Of a stretch of 64,000 bases of DNA, positions 33,414-44,999 are shown piece by piece. Source of the stretch: Papaver somniferum. Lineage: Eukaryota; Streptophyta; Magnoliopsida; Ranunculales; Papaveraceae. Made by a program: the position numbers and the translations under genes. Positions within the stretch are counted from its first letter, which is position 1; every line of letters starts with the position of its first letter. The stretch is from positions 236,337,656-236,401,655 of the forward strand of contig NC_039364.1 in assembly GCF_003573695.1 (NCBI RefSeq), written 5' to 3'. The notes beneath the pieces were generated by a model, which was not told the origin of the DNA, did no database searches, and saw nothing but the letters and a program-made list of their open reading frames with translations.

Positions 33414-33823
33414 CTGGAAAAAACAATATCACCTTAAATAAGATCAAGTTTGGACATCGGACATCTTACTTATTACACAACAGAGCACATAGTAATCCTT
33501 ACAAGAAAAGGAATGTTATATTAGAGAGCCATCGGAAGAAACCAAAACATAATGAAAAAAAAAGATAAAGAACCTTGTCCAAGGAACAGGTTCATTGTCA
33601 CATCGAAAAGAGAAGAAAAGAGAAGTAAAATGGATAGAAGGAGAAAACAAAAAAACTGCATTCATGGAGGGCATTGTTAAATGCGCAAAGTTTAAAACTT
33701 ACTGTCATAGTTGACTCTTTCAACACAATGTTTCTAACCGTAATCTGGTTTGAGTATTCAGTAACTGGCAAAACTAGCAGTTCTAGAAAATGGGAAAAAG
33801 AAAATAAAAACAAATGCATATAC

Positions 33824-33893
33824 CTCTCCTTCGCTTGAATTTGACTTGAAACCTCTTGATGTAAGCCCTTGGTTTATGTGATTTGATGAATGC
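33824..33893 (-). pseudogene. Captured exon of 60S ribosomal protein L5
   Basis: A 70-base exon between GTGTGCAG and GGTATATG encodes AFIKSHKPRAYIKRFQVKFK then RRR. It corresponds to residues 2-24 of plant RPL5 (uL18), which bears 5S rRNA into the large subunit. In plant RPL5 genes, as I recall, the ATG sits alone in the preceding exon, so an exon beginning with Ala-Phe is expected. The next RPL5 exon is missing: downstream sequence belongs to something else. Confidence 0.7.
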
Positions 33894-35312
33894 CTGCACA
33901 CAACCAAATTAAAGACTACATTCTTATGAACACAGTCTTATCACCAGTGTTAGGTGTACAATGAGATGCAACCCTATAATTCCATGGATGCAACTTAAAA
34001 CAAGAAACATTTTTATTAAATGGTTGCAGCTTAAAACAAAAAATGGTGAGGAAAAGGTTGTATCAATTTAGAAAGAAACCTGTAGGAAAGGCAATGCCTG
34101 TTTCTAGACCGTTCTCAGTAGAACCACCATTTCCTTATCCTTCATATCCTCCATCCATCTCACAAAAGAAACTCCACAATTCCATACTTTCCCTGCATTT
34201 AAATCCAACTTTGATCTTGGTAAGACAACCACTTATATAAACTCAAACACACAGACAAAACCATGGACATGTTATAAATCCAAGCATCTTATCATATAAA
34301 TGTTACTAATCAAGAAGCTTCCTACCCCATGAACTACTCTCCCACTTCTTCTTCACATCTATAAAATCAAAACCAAAAAACATCAAATCATCAATCCACT
34401 ATAAAAAAAACATAAATAAATAAGTATTAGAATTTAATGGAAACGAAACTATCAATATACATGCAGTTTCCGTTCAGCTTCAACTGGAACTCCCATTTAG
34501 ATCATCATTATGCAGATTCAATTACTTCCCTGCAATGTTCATCTAGTTGCAATCCCAGCTGCAACTCATTCTGTTATTCCCGAAAATTCACATCCAAACA
34601 GCCGCCATTCTGCAACTCATTCTGTTATCATATAATTCAACATCACTACTCTTTGACCTAAAAATCCTTCCTTATGACCTCAAACTGCATCACAAGAACC
34701 AAGCACTTATTTCAGCTACCTCCTTTCATCCTTCCTGCAATTTCAATTCACCACCTAACTCAGTTATAAATGCTCAAACAAGCACCCATTTCAGCTATAC
34801 CTCCTTCCATCATCACAGCAAACAACACATTAAATAATCAAAAGAGTTGGCAGGAAACATTAGCTTCTTACTAACTCCCCTCTTCTTCTTCAACAACAAC
34901 AAGAAAAATAGTTTCAATTAAAACACACACAGTGATATATCAACAAACAAAAAACTAATTTTTTTACAAAAAATAAAATCTCACATGTTGGATCCTTAGT
35001 TGCACATAGTTTTTCTTCAACTCCTTCTTCTACATACAAAATACCAATCCTATCTTCAAATCTTCATACATGTTCACTCCTCTCTCATCGGTAACAACAT
35101 AATCAATCAAACTCTATCACCATCTTCAATTGTTTCTTTTGTAATCCTGAACACAGAAAACCCTGGTAACTAAATTGGGGAACCCAAAAAAGAAGAAACC
35201 CCTAAACATCTATCCGTACTTAAATTAAGAACAAACCCCTCAAACACTATTCATTTTATAAATTAATTACACACAAATCAGAATTAATCTGAGAAACCCT
35301 AAATCAACTTAC

Positions 35313-35389
35313 CATTTCTGCCAAGTTGAATCCACACTTGATTTAACAACACCGCCAAGAATCACTTGCGTTCTCAACAGATCCATCAT
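35313..35389 (-). other. Candidate captured first coding exon with donor
   Basis: From ATG 35389 a 77-base open segment (MMDLLRTQVILGGVV, then TWQKW at its end) runs to a strong GTAAGT donor at 35312. It lies just downstream, on minus, of a telo-box region. I do not recognise the peptide. Confidence 0.4.
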
Positions 35390-35417
35390 CTTCTCATGAT
35401 TTCTTCACCTCAAGAAT

Positions 35418-35433
35418 AAACCCTAACCCTAAC
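35418..35433. promoter_or_regulatory. Telo-box cluster (AAACCCTAACCCTAAC)
   Basis: The interstitial telomere motif AAACCCTAA, with an extra CCCTAAC, sits upstream (on minus) of the exon series. A second copy, AAACCCTAAA, is near 35294. Such telo-boxes are enriched in promoters and leaders of plant ribosomal-protein genes, which fits the presence of the RPL5 exon. Confidence 0.5.
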
Positions 35434-35997
35434 TCTCTCCCTGATACATCACCTCACACAATGAACCTAAAACTCCTACTTTTTCTCCTTCGTACATCAA
35501 CAATTACATCGTCACTCTCATCATCTATACAGATTCATTCATCAACAATCACGATTTCTGTGATAAAACTAGGGTTTTATCGCCTGAGAGGAGCGGAGAG
35601 GAAAGAGCAGGAGCAGAAGAGAGAAAATAAAAAACTGAAAATGAATCCCGATCTGTCGAACAACTGAGATATCCTCAAAAGCACGCATGTGAATCGTACA
35701 CGCATGGGAGGAAATATCCTCTGGTATAACTCATCGTGGGTGGAAACATAATGCCATGCATGTGAATGGCACACGCATATTTTAAAGGTGTTACGACCCA
35801 AGTGTGACCAAGCGTGTGACTGACATGCCTATAAAAAAATTCGTAACGGCTCAGCCTTGTTACAAATATTTTAAAAATTAGTAACGGCTACCACTTGTTC
35901 TAAATTTTCGTAACGGCCTTTTGTAACGAGAATTTTGTAACGGCCACAAAGCCGTTACGAATTCCTGTTAATAATACGGGAATTTGGTGTAGTGGGT

Positions 35998-37142
35998 GTA
36001 GCCAGAGGTGGAGTATAAGGCACAATATGGCTAGGTTGTCGATGTGAATGGCTAACATCATAATAAGGAGGCCTGGGAATAGTCAAAACAATATCTGGAG
36101 AAAAGTTTTGAGATGAATTGGTACCCCTGGAATTATTTTGATAACGCCCTTGTCTGGATGGATAAGTCCTAGAAGAACGAAGAAAGCGATTTTCTATCTT
36201 AATAGCTTGCTGCACCGCTTCGACCATAATAAAAACTGAATGAGTCATACCATTTTGTATTAATCTATTCAGCTCCTCAATGAATCTTGCAACTAACTGT
36301 TCTTCAGATTCTTTGAGTTGATTTCGTGCCACCAAATTATAAAAATCGGACACATATTCTTCAACAGTACGTGCCCCCTGCTGAATGTTATGCAATTTGA
36401 TGAAAAGTTGCTGCATAAAGTCTCTAGGTAAGAACTTATCCCTGATCAAAGTTTTCATACATGTCCAAGTACGTATTTTCGGTTTGTTAGCGTTTCTACG
36501 ATCATCACAGATCTTATCCCACCAGTCTGCAGCTCCGCCTTTGAGCTTGTAAGTCACGTGTTTGACCTTAGAATCTTCAGGGACTTCCATAAATTCAAAA
36601 AAAGCTTCTACCTCAAAGAACCAATCAGTTAGTTCTTCAATACGAAAATTTCCAGAGAAGTTGGGAATATCAGCTTTTAGCTTATATTCGGGTAAAGAAC
36701 TGTAAGGGTTGTGACCAGTTTTTAAACATCGTTCTTCAATCCAATTCTTCTCTAGATCGTTCTCACGTTCATCTTCATCATCACTGTCGAGTGTAGGAGA
36801 AACTAGCTTCTTCTTTGAATGACCTATGAACCTTTCATACGATTTCTTAATGTTTAAAGTACGCAATACATCTTTAGGTACTTCATCATTCTGTAAAAAC
36901 TGAAGTGTATTGTTTTTAGTTTTGTCTTCTAAGTCTACAAGCTCAGGCATATCCAAATCTATATTTATGTGTTTTGCAAACTTGAAAAGCTGATTCTGCA
37001 TTGCTTCAAGCTTGTTATCTCTTAACCCTAATTTTTCCTCCATGGACTTCTCAAGAGTTTCAGTAATGTGTTTTGCCAAAATCTCAGTATGAGATTTGAT
37101 GAGAGATTCGATTGCTGCTAGAGTAACTGGTTGAGCAGTCAT
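35998..37142 (-). pseudogene. gypsy gag, interrupted by CACTA
   Basis: From ATG 37142 (MTAQPVTLAAIESLIKSH) there is a coiled-coil leader, then the capsid-like retrotrans_gag domain: IPNFSGNFRIEELTDWFFEV, KLKGGAADWWDKI, LPRDFMQQLFIKLHNIQQG and TVEEYVSDFYNLVARN. Gag coats the RNA in cytoplasmic particles. The frame runs uninterrupted until the CACTA right end at 35994. The 3' remainder with the zinc knuckle is at 31951-31180. No point lesion is evident in this part. Confidence 0.85.
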
Positions 37143-37252
37143 ATATATATTTTTTTTTTGTGTACTTAAAAGGAAAGAAAAGGTGTTGCGGAAGCGAAGT
37201 AAAGGATCAAGTGATAGGATGAAAAACCTAAAACTAAGCGGGTGATACCAAC

Positions 37253-37547
37253 TAATGTGGAACAAGGTAAAAGAAAGCAATACTAGATTGATATAAGCAA
37301 GAAGAGAAGAGAATTCAAGCAAGAAGAGAAAGATAAGTTTTGTGTTTAATAATTTGATTCAGTAATAGATAGCTCTTACAAGACTTAATCTAGCCTTTAT
37401 ATAGGCTTGAAGAATAACTAAACTAGGAAACAGAAAACTAAAAGGAAATCTAAAAGAATCCTAAAAATAAGAAAGACTGAAACTAGGAAACCATGGAAGC
37501 CAAAACTCTAAGCGGAATCTTCTGGAATTATAGTATGCCCTGCATCA
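37253..37547 (-). repeat. 5' LTR of the gypsy element
   Basis: 295 bp, nearly identical to 28151-28445. Minus-strand start is TGATGCAG and end is CCACATTA. The promoter would lie here, driving minus-strand transcription. Confidence 0.85.
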
Positions 37548-39559
37548 CTGCCAACGATGAAGGAGAATTCATAGAAAGGAGTTTACAGCATGATTTCGCA
37601 GAGAACTTCCCCGAGATACTTGGAGACCAAATTAATCTATCTTCCGTAATATCTCCCTGGATAAAAATTTGTTTAACTATATTCACCATGTTTTCATGCA
37701 AATATCCTCAAGCGGATTTTCCTTCCAATTGTTACTGTCATGATCAATCAAATCAGAAACGTATTTGACATTGTCTGGCTGTAAATCCGGAACAACAATT
37801 AAATGTTCGAGTTGATTAGGTACCCAAGGATCCTGCCAGATACGGATATTATTGCCATTTGATATCTTCCAGAAGATCTTGTTAATTAAAATACGACGAA
37901 CTTCTATTAAACTATTCCAGATAGAGGATCCTTTCTTGTTTTCATCCACAGTCCAAAACGTTTCTTCCTTCACATATTTAGCAGCAAGAAGTTGTGCCCA
38001 CGGAGCATCTTTCTCTTCCAAAAATATCCAAGACAACTTACAGACCAAAGCTTTATTAACATTTTCAATGTTTCTGATACCCAAACCTCCATCCTTCTGC
38101 TCCTTTTGCATTTTATCCCAGTTTATGAAATGCATTTGACTATTTCCAGATAAGTGACCCCACCAAAAGTCACGCATAATCTTATCAATTTGTTTCAAAG
38201 TACATTTAGGAAGAATGCATATCCCCATAAAGCAAACCGGAATTGACGCTAAAACTGATTTTACAAGAACCGTTCTCCCAGCCGGATTTACAAAATGGAT
38301 TCTCCAACTAGAATATCTTGAGCCAAATTTCTCTGTCAGGAATTCAAAACTAGAAATTTTGTAGTCTGACTGGAGAGGATATATACCCAAGTATTTATCT
38401 TCATATGTCATTTCTTTGACACCAAGTTCTTGAATAACAATCTGTTTCCTTAATTCGTTATTTCCTTTACTAAAATATATGGAGGACTTAAAATAATTGA
38501 TCATCTGACCGGAAATCTCCGAATAAGTATCAAGTAAACATTTCAAATTCTTCACATTAATACGTGAATTTTCTTCAAAGAACATCAAGTCGTCTGCAAA
38601 CATTATGTGACTAAAAGAAGGAGCCCAATTATTGATATATAAACCTTGAACTTCATATTGTTGCATTAACATTGATAAGCCTTGCTGGAAGATAATGAAT
38701 AAGGCAGGTGATAAAGGACAACCTTGACGAAAACCTCTTTCACTCTTAAAAAAACCTCTAGGACCACCATTTAGATTAATAGAAAAAGAAGCAGTAGTCA
38801 CACAATTCATTATCAGAGAATGAGAATGATCAGTAACCCCCATAACTCTTAACATATCACTCAAAAAACTCCAACTAACCCGATCATAAGCTTTAGCCAT
38901 GTCCACTTTTAAAGCAAAAAACCCATCTTTAGTATGTACAACAGACCACCAATTTTTACAAAAATGGGAGAATAGCCATCCGGACCTGGAGACGTATATG
39001 AACCCATCTTCTTAACCACACTTCAAATTTCTTCTTCAGTAGGAATAACCCCAATTCCAGCATTATCTTCATGGCTAATTGCATTAGCATTTGAAGTATC
39101 AAAAGATGGAGGATTCTGAACTGGAGGTTGCTGAAATAAAAGTTGGAAATGACTAACCAATACTTGAGAGATTTCATCTTGTGATGTGATCCAAGTCATA
39201 TCTTCTCTTTGAATATGGTTGATAGTATTTTTCTTGCGCCTTTGTTGAACTGAGAGATGGAAATGCCTTGTGTTTCTATCACCTGATTTTGCCCAGTTTG
39301 CATCATTCTCTGGTCCCAATATGTAGATTCCATAATCAGATAGTCATTCAATTGGGTAGTGATCTCCTTTTCTTGTTGGATGGTAGCGGTGGTGGGTCTT
39401 TTGGATTGAATTCTTAGCAGTTTAGTTTTGAGAATAGAAATTTTATACTTCACACATCCAATCCTATTACGACTCCAGTGCACAAGAAAAGAACTCAACT
39501 TCAAAAGTTTATCTTGCATATTGTCATCGGGATTTAATGACCAACTTAAGGGTCGGGAT
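37548..39559 (-). pseudogene. Outer LINE ORF2: linker and reverse transcriptase with internal deletion
   Basis: Reading minus from the TIR-element edge: SRPLSWSLNPDDNMQDKLL, the coiled linker, KSGDRNTRHFHLSVQQRRKK and SPGPDGYSPIF, the canonical start of the plant L1 RT. Then about 100 expected residues are gone, and the frame resumes at DMAKAYDRVSWSFLSDML with FRQGCPLSPALFIIF and FADDLMFF, the catalytic pair intact. The C-terminal part continues (WGHLSGNSQMHFINWDKM) through 37683, shifts frame and reaches the gypsy insertion at 37547. The deletion and frameshifts make it inactive. Confidence 0.8.
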
Positions 39560-40201
39560 CTTTCGACAAAAGCTTTTGACAAATGATTTTGGCAAAAGCT
39601 ACCAAACGTTATATTTTTTACATCTAATGGTTTACATCAATGCTTACGTGTCAGTTTAAAAGACTCCACATAGCGTTTGGTTGAATTAAAATTCCTAAGG
39701 AAAATGTTTCTAATTTTAACGGCCTCCGTGTTTTGAAATAATTTTATTTCTTTATTATGATGGATTTGGTTAGTCCGATTGATATGTAGATTGTTATGAG
39801 GTTTTTCTTCTGAGTTTCCCATGGTGTGAAGCTCAATATCAAACATTGCTATTATCAGCACCCCAGGAAAAAATTTTATTATCTTTTTTTTTTGATAAGA
39901 ATGGAAGATATAATAAGATTAGAGGAATCTACTGAGAAGTTCTACCAGTGGTACATTAAAAGAAAAAATGAGAAAACAACACAATTACATAAAAAGAGCA
40001 TCCCAATTATGAAGAATGACGCTAGAAAAATTTAGATGAACTCTTTGACCCAATGCATTTGCCCAAGCAAGGATACATGGACTTGGACTCAATACAAAGA
40101 TCAGAATCTGTCTTGAAGTTGTAATTGTTCTCGAAGATGCGCCTGTTACGTTCTGTCCAAATGGTAAAGATTACCGCGGCTGGAATTAGATCCCAAAGTA
40201 A

Positions 40202-43200
40202 TTACCCTGCCGTGGTGAAGTGAACTTGGTGCCGGCCAAGATCAAGCATCTTCATGTTTCTTGGAATTGCCCAAGACCAACCCTCTTTTGGTAACACCGA
40301 AGACCAAACTCTATGAGCTATTTTGCAGTGCAGGAAGATGTGATCCTGGGATTCAATGTCATCACCGCACAAAACGCAGGAATTATAAATGTCAATACCC
40401 TTTATCTGCATCATGTCAATGGTGTTTAGATTCTCATGGATTAAACAACACACTAGGAAGTTGATTTTAGGAGGTATAGGTTTCTTCCATACAAAGTTAT
40501 GGGTAAAATCATGAACACCATAGTCTGCAATGAGTTTAGAATAGATAGATTTGACAGTGAAAATTCCCGAGTTGTGCAAAGACCAACGCCTTGTGTCTGG
40601 AACGTCATCAAGAGCCGGTGGGTTGCTTCCAATCATCATCAAAAGTTCTGCAAAAGAGTTAGCTTCTGAAACCGAGAGATTACGTTTAAAACTGAACATC
40701 CATCTTCCATCCATAGAGATCATTTCAACCATCTTTGCGTCTCTATTTTTTGAGAGTTTGTACAGAGCTGGAAAAGATGAAGAAATAGAAGAATTTCCCA
40801 TCCAGATATCATTCCAAAAGGAGATCGTTGCACCAGAATGGATAATTAATTTTGAATTCGTACTCACCAAATAGGCTGTAGTTGCTATTGTTTTCCAACA
40901 GGAGACACCGTGTGCAGATTTGACTTGATTTGGAATCCAGCTTGAGAAATTGTCACCATATTTATCAACTATAACTCTATACCACAACCTGTTCTTCTCC
41001 TGGCCAAATCTCCAACACCATTTCACAAGCATGGATAGATTCATCTTCTTCAAATTACACACTCCCAAACCTCCTTTCTCCTTATCAGCACAAACTAATT
41101 CCCAACTAACCAGATGAAAGATCTTGGCAGCACTATTATACTACCAAAGGAAGTTTCGCATTTTACGCTCTAAAATTTTGATAATAGAAGTCGGGGCCTT
41201 GAAAAGATAAAAGTAGTAAATAGGGAGCTAGCTCAAAATGCATTTCAATAGAGTAAGTTTACCTCCCTTAGAGAGTGAAATTTGCCTCCAAGCAGACAGT
41301 CTCTCTTTAAATTTCTCAATAATGATGTTCCACATTTGATTAGAATTCCCTTTTTCTCCCAACGGCATGCCCAAGTACATGAACGGAAGATTGTCAGTGG
41401 CGCAACCAAATTCTGAAGCCCAAATTGAGATCTCAGGCACATCTCTAATTGATATAAGTCGAGTTTTCGACGTAGTAACCTTTAATCCGGCAATGTATTC
41501 AAAACACTTGAGCACATAAAATAGGTTGTGGAGCTCATCTCTGCTATGATCAATGAAGAAAATTGTGTCGTCAGCATAGTGTAAATGGTTTACAATAATA
41601 CTTGAAGGATACACTGAAAAACCACTAAACAACTGAAGATTTGACGCTCTATCCATGTATCTAGAAAATCCCTCCATGAGTATATTGAATAGGAGCAGCG
41701 AGACCGGACAACCTTGTCTGACTCCTCGAGAACTAGAAAAATAACCAAATGGTGAGCCATTAATTAACACAGAGAAGGTTGAGGTTGAGTAACAAAACCT
41801 AAGACACTTGCAAACTTTTTTGCCGAAACCCATTTTGTTTAAAACAAAGTCCAAGTACTTCCAACTAATCCTGTCGAAAGTCTTTTGAAGGTCTATTTTG
41901 AAAATTATTCCTGCCTTAGCCGATTTCAGTCTTGAATCAACCAACTCATTTGCGATTAAAGTTCCATCAATGATTTGCCTTCCTTTAATGTAAGCACACT
42001 GCACAGGTGAAATGATCTTGTCCATTACTAACTTTAACCTTGTAGCCAATACTTTTGAGATGATTTTGTAAACACTTGTAAGTAGGAAAATTGGCCTACA
42101 GTCCTTAATGGTTTCAACATAGTCTTTTTTTGGAACAAGAGTGATGAATGTAGAGTTATGCTTGACATTGATTTTTCCAGTAGAGCAAAACTCATTCACC
42201 GTACTCATTATGTCCGCTTTTATAAAGCACCAAAAATTCTTGAAAAATAAAATTGGGAAACCATCTGGACCGGGCGCTTTGTCACAACCAAGATCTTGAA
42301 TATCCTGCCAAACTTCGTCTTCAGTGAAAACAGATTCCAAAATTTCATCTTATTGAGCATTTACCGTGTCGAAAACAATATCTTCAAGTTCCGGTCTGAT
42401 TACCTCTTCCTCTGTGAACAAAGTGTTGTAGTAGTCTACAATACGCCATTGCAGAGTATTCTTGTCATCCACCAATTCCCTGTTAATATAGAGTTGTTTT
42501 ATCCTATTGTGCCTTATTCTTTCCGATGCTTTGCTCATGAAAAAAGATGTGTTTCTGTCCCCTTCCTGCAGCCATTGAGTCTTGGATTTGATCTTCCACG
42601 TAATTTCTTCCATTTGTGTTGTTTTCTCGAATTCAGACTTAGTGAGATGATGTTGTTAATCTCCACTTCATGTAAAGTATTCTCCTCCGGAAAGCTGTCA
42701 AGAGTATGAATTTCAGATAAGATGTCATTCAACCTTGTGTTGGTGTGTTTGAATACCTCCTTATTCCATATTCGTAGCTTTTCTTTGAGAGCTTTTAACT
42801 TCAGCCAAAATACTGTACTTGGAGAACCTGCAAAAACAAAAGACAACCACCAATCTTCCAATAGTTTAATAAATCCATTCTCTAGGAACCACATTGCTTC
42901 AAACCTAAAATGACTAGGTCCCCAACTAGGGTCGGAAATATCTAGTATGATGGGGATATGGTCAGAGGTTGACCAGGCTTTAGCAAGTTGGGAAATGAAT
43001 GGGAAGTGTGCTTCAAATAATGGAGAGATTAAAAATCTATCAAGTCTGCACATCACCGTGTTTGTTTTTCCATTGGACCAAGTGTACCGAACACCCTTGA
43101 GTGGTAGATCGATTAGGTTATGCTTCTCAATAAATTTGTTGAATTGTGTCATACTCCTTGTAATCCTGGTACAATTCTTATTTTCATCACATTTTTTGAT

Positions 43201-43636
43201 TGTGTTGAAATACCCTCCTATGCACCAAGGAAGTTCCCATAATCTATAAGTTGTATCCAATTCAACCCAAAAGTATGATCTTTTCACTGGGTTGTTAAGA
43301 CCATACACTTAGTCAACATCCAACTAAAATTATCTGACTTGTTTGTGCATGAAATTGATAATGTATATTCCCCCATGAGTGAGTCATTGACATCTATCAA
43401 ATCTTTATCCAAAAGATAAGCATCCCTCCTGGCCTACCAATAGATTGTTGGTATGTCCAACCCACATTTCTAAATCCACAAATTTGTTTTGTGTCATATT
43501 GCGAATAATTCATCATTTTTGTTTCCTGCAACATAACGATTGGAGCTCTGCATAACTGAATCATCTTGTGTACTACTGATCGTCTGTTTGCGCAGATTAA
43601 ACCCCGCACATTCCAATTTAGTATTGATATACTCAT
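40202..43636 (-). pseudogene. Inner LINE ORF2: endonuclease, reverse transcriptase, zinc-binding domain
   Basis: It starts at ATG 43636 (SISILNWNVRGLICANRR), overlapping ORF1's stop as ATGA. The AP-endonuclease has MLQETKMMN and YTWSNGKTNTVMCRLDRFL and the terminal STSDHIPIIL, but WCIGGYFN replaces GGDFN, losing a catalytic Asp. RT: CDKAPGPDGFPILFFKNFW, IFKIDLQKTFDRISWKYLD, GVRQGCPVSLLLFNILM, HYADDTIFF (catalytic pair present). The zf-RVT domain follows with CVLCGDDIESQDHIFLHC. Frame changes occur near 43405 and 43310 and around 42600, and stops near 42347 and 41228. ORF2 drives target-primed reverse transcription; this copy cannot. Confidence 0.85.
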
Positions 43637-44516
43637 TGGGAACTGTGATTAACCCTTGCTTTGGATTGTCTTCTTGGAGATGGTGAATTAATGTCAGTTG
43701 TAGTAATGCCGAGCCTCTTCCATTCAGACTTCAGTTTTTTTGGTACAACTTGGAGAAAGTCAGATGTGTCCAGATTCACAGATGATGATTCAACATTTGA
43801 TGTAGGTTTAAAACCTGGGGGATACAACAGGTTACTCGTGAGATCATCATCAATAGACATCATAAAAGAGTCCTCTAAACTTAACATAGGAGCATCTCTT
43901 TCCTTGGGTTCATGTATGGAGATTTCCTCCTCCCCATCTATATGAATTGTTTGCTGAACTGCAAAATCTTCTGTTGGGAGAATTTTTGTTGGTAAAATAG
44001 GTACTGGTTTCAGTATTGGTCCTGAGGTAGAGACAACAGTTAGGAGAAACTTTCTGGAATGGTTTGGCATTGCCTTGAAACTGATACCCAAGTACACACC
44101 TAGATCAAAGAGACGAGTCACCTCCTTAATTAACCAATTTGGTATGATAGAGCGCTGAGGTTGATTTAGGTTGAAAGCTTTACCTTAAAAGGTAAACAAT
44201 ATTGTTGGATTTGTATGGGTTTTGGATTGGATTTGAGTTGGCTTGATAGGGGTGATGGAGTTTGGGTTGGGTATTGAAGGGTTTATAATAATGGTACGGT
44301 TTGTGGGAGTGGACAGTGGTTGAATGGGTGATATGTTGGTTAAGATAAGAGTTGATGATGGTGTGTGTTGCTGCTGTGTTAGTGTAATGGTACAGGTAGT
44401 GGGAATGGACAATGGTTGAATCGGTGGGATGTAGGTTGGGCTAAGAGTGGTTGGTGATGTGTAGGTTGAGCTAAGAATGGTTGGTGGTGTGTTATTCTGC
44501 TGCAATGGTTGAATAT
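43633..44516 (-). pseudogene. Inner LINE ORF1 (5'-truncated)
   Basis: The frame runs from the element's 5' edge. It is a Pro/Thr/Ser/Ile-rich low-complexity stretch (SPTTLSPTYIPPIQPL) down to a TAA at 44187-44185, then continues in the same frame WLIKEVTRLFDLGVYLGI, an acidic linker and VVPKKLKSEWKRLGI, and ends at 43633. The C-terminus KSEWKRLGITT is typical of plant L1 ORF1. ORF1 is the RNA-binding chaperone. The N-terminal domain is absent. Confidence 0.65.
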
Positions 44517-44999
44517 GAAAAATTTTTATTATCATTAGGGCAGTGAAAGAATCATCCATATAACTCAAATTCATATAATAGAATTTGGTTCTGATGATCA
44601 GGAGAAACTGTTGTTGGTGGTGATGGTGGAGAAGAAGTGGAAACATCTGACCATGTAGAAGTAGGAGAAGAAAAAATCGGGGACGATAATGACAGTACCG
44701 CTATTAGTGAGATGGGTTTTTTTTTCTAAGGAGAAAATTGATTATGGTGAAATGCGTGATGCTCATCAAGATGAGGCGAACGGATGAAGGATAGTAAACA
44801 CTATTTAAGAGATGGGGACGATGAATGACAGTGGTCACATTATTTCCTAAAATTGATATCTTAGTCTTGGCATGATACAACCAAACAAAGAACAATGGTA
44901 GTTAGACGCCACATCGTTTGAATTTATCATCCGTTCGATTAGTTGTATCTAAGGGTTAAACAATTTTTTCAAATCGTTTTGTCAAAAGGTTTTGTTGTA

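Larger units (their letters stand above)
31952..35994 (-). mobile_element. Non-autonomous CACTA (En/Spm) transposon carrying host-like exons
   Basis: Ends are CACTACACCA at 31952 and TGGTGTAGTG at 35994, with the 3-bp duplication GGT (31949-31951 and 35995-35997). Both subterminal regions (31970-32210 and 35780-35965) are packed with CCGTTAC/GTAACGG repeats in both orientations, the typical CACTA transposase-binding architecture. No transposase gene is visible. Instead the interior has a series of minus-strand exon-like pieces with consensus splice sites, at least two of them from recognisable host genes. Confidence 0.9.
28151..37547 (-). mobile_element. Ty3/gypsy retrotransposon (CRM-like), with nested CACTA
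   Basis: Two 295-bp LTRs (28151-28445 and 37253-37547) in direct orientation are flanked by CTGCC on both sides (28146-28150, 37548-37552). By eye about five bases differ between the LTRs. On minus the order is gag, protease, RT, RNase H, integrase, the Ty3/gypsy order. The integrase reading frame ends inside the 3' LTR and there is no obvious chromodomain module after it. Coding overlap into the LTR is a known trait of the CRM clade, so I suggest that clade with limited confidence. The 5' internal edge reads TTGGTATCACCC, a partial match to an initiator-Met tRNA primer site. Confidence 0.85.
39884..44516 (-). mobile_element. Inner L1-type LINE (4.6 kb)
   Basis: A 17-bp duplication (GAAAAATTTTTATTATC at 44517-44533, and 39867-39883 with one change) flanks a minus-strand element that ends in a poly(A) tail (T-run at 39884-39893). 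It contains the C-terminal part of ORF1 and nearly all of ORF2. The 5' end is truncated within ORF1. It lies within the TIR element. Confidence 0.85.
39560..44999. mobile_element. TIR transposon fragment pair split by a LINE
   Basis: The left end has CGACAAAAGCTTTTGACAAA and the right end, reverse complemented, has CAACAAAACCTTTTGACAAA. Further in, GTTTGGTTG with similar context occurs in inverted order at both ends. The pair interrupts the endonuclease-to-RT part of the outer LINE. Only GGAT is a candidate target duplication (39556-39559, 45000-45003), so the superfamily is unclear. Without the LINE inside, it is about 0.8 kb and has no transposase. Confidence 0.5.

Noticed and set aside
33598..33819. 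Minus ORF within the CACTA
   Set aside because: Phe/Ser/Leu-rich AT sequence lying between two real captured exons; no match.
35780..35965. Repeated GTAACGG motifs considered as a regulatory operator array
   Set aside because: They are the CACTA subterminal repeats matching those at 31970-32210.
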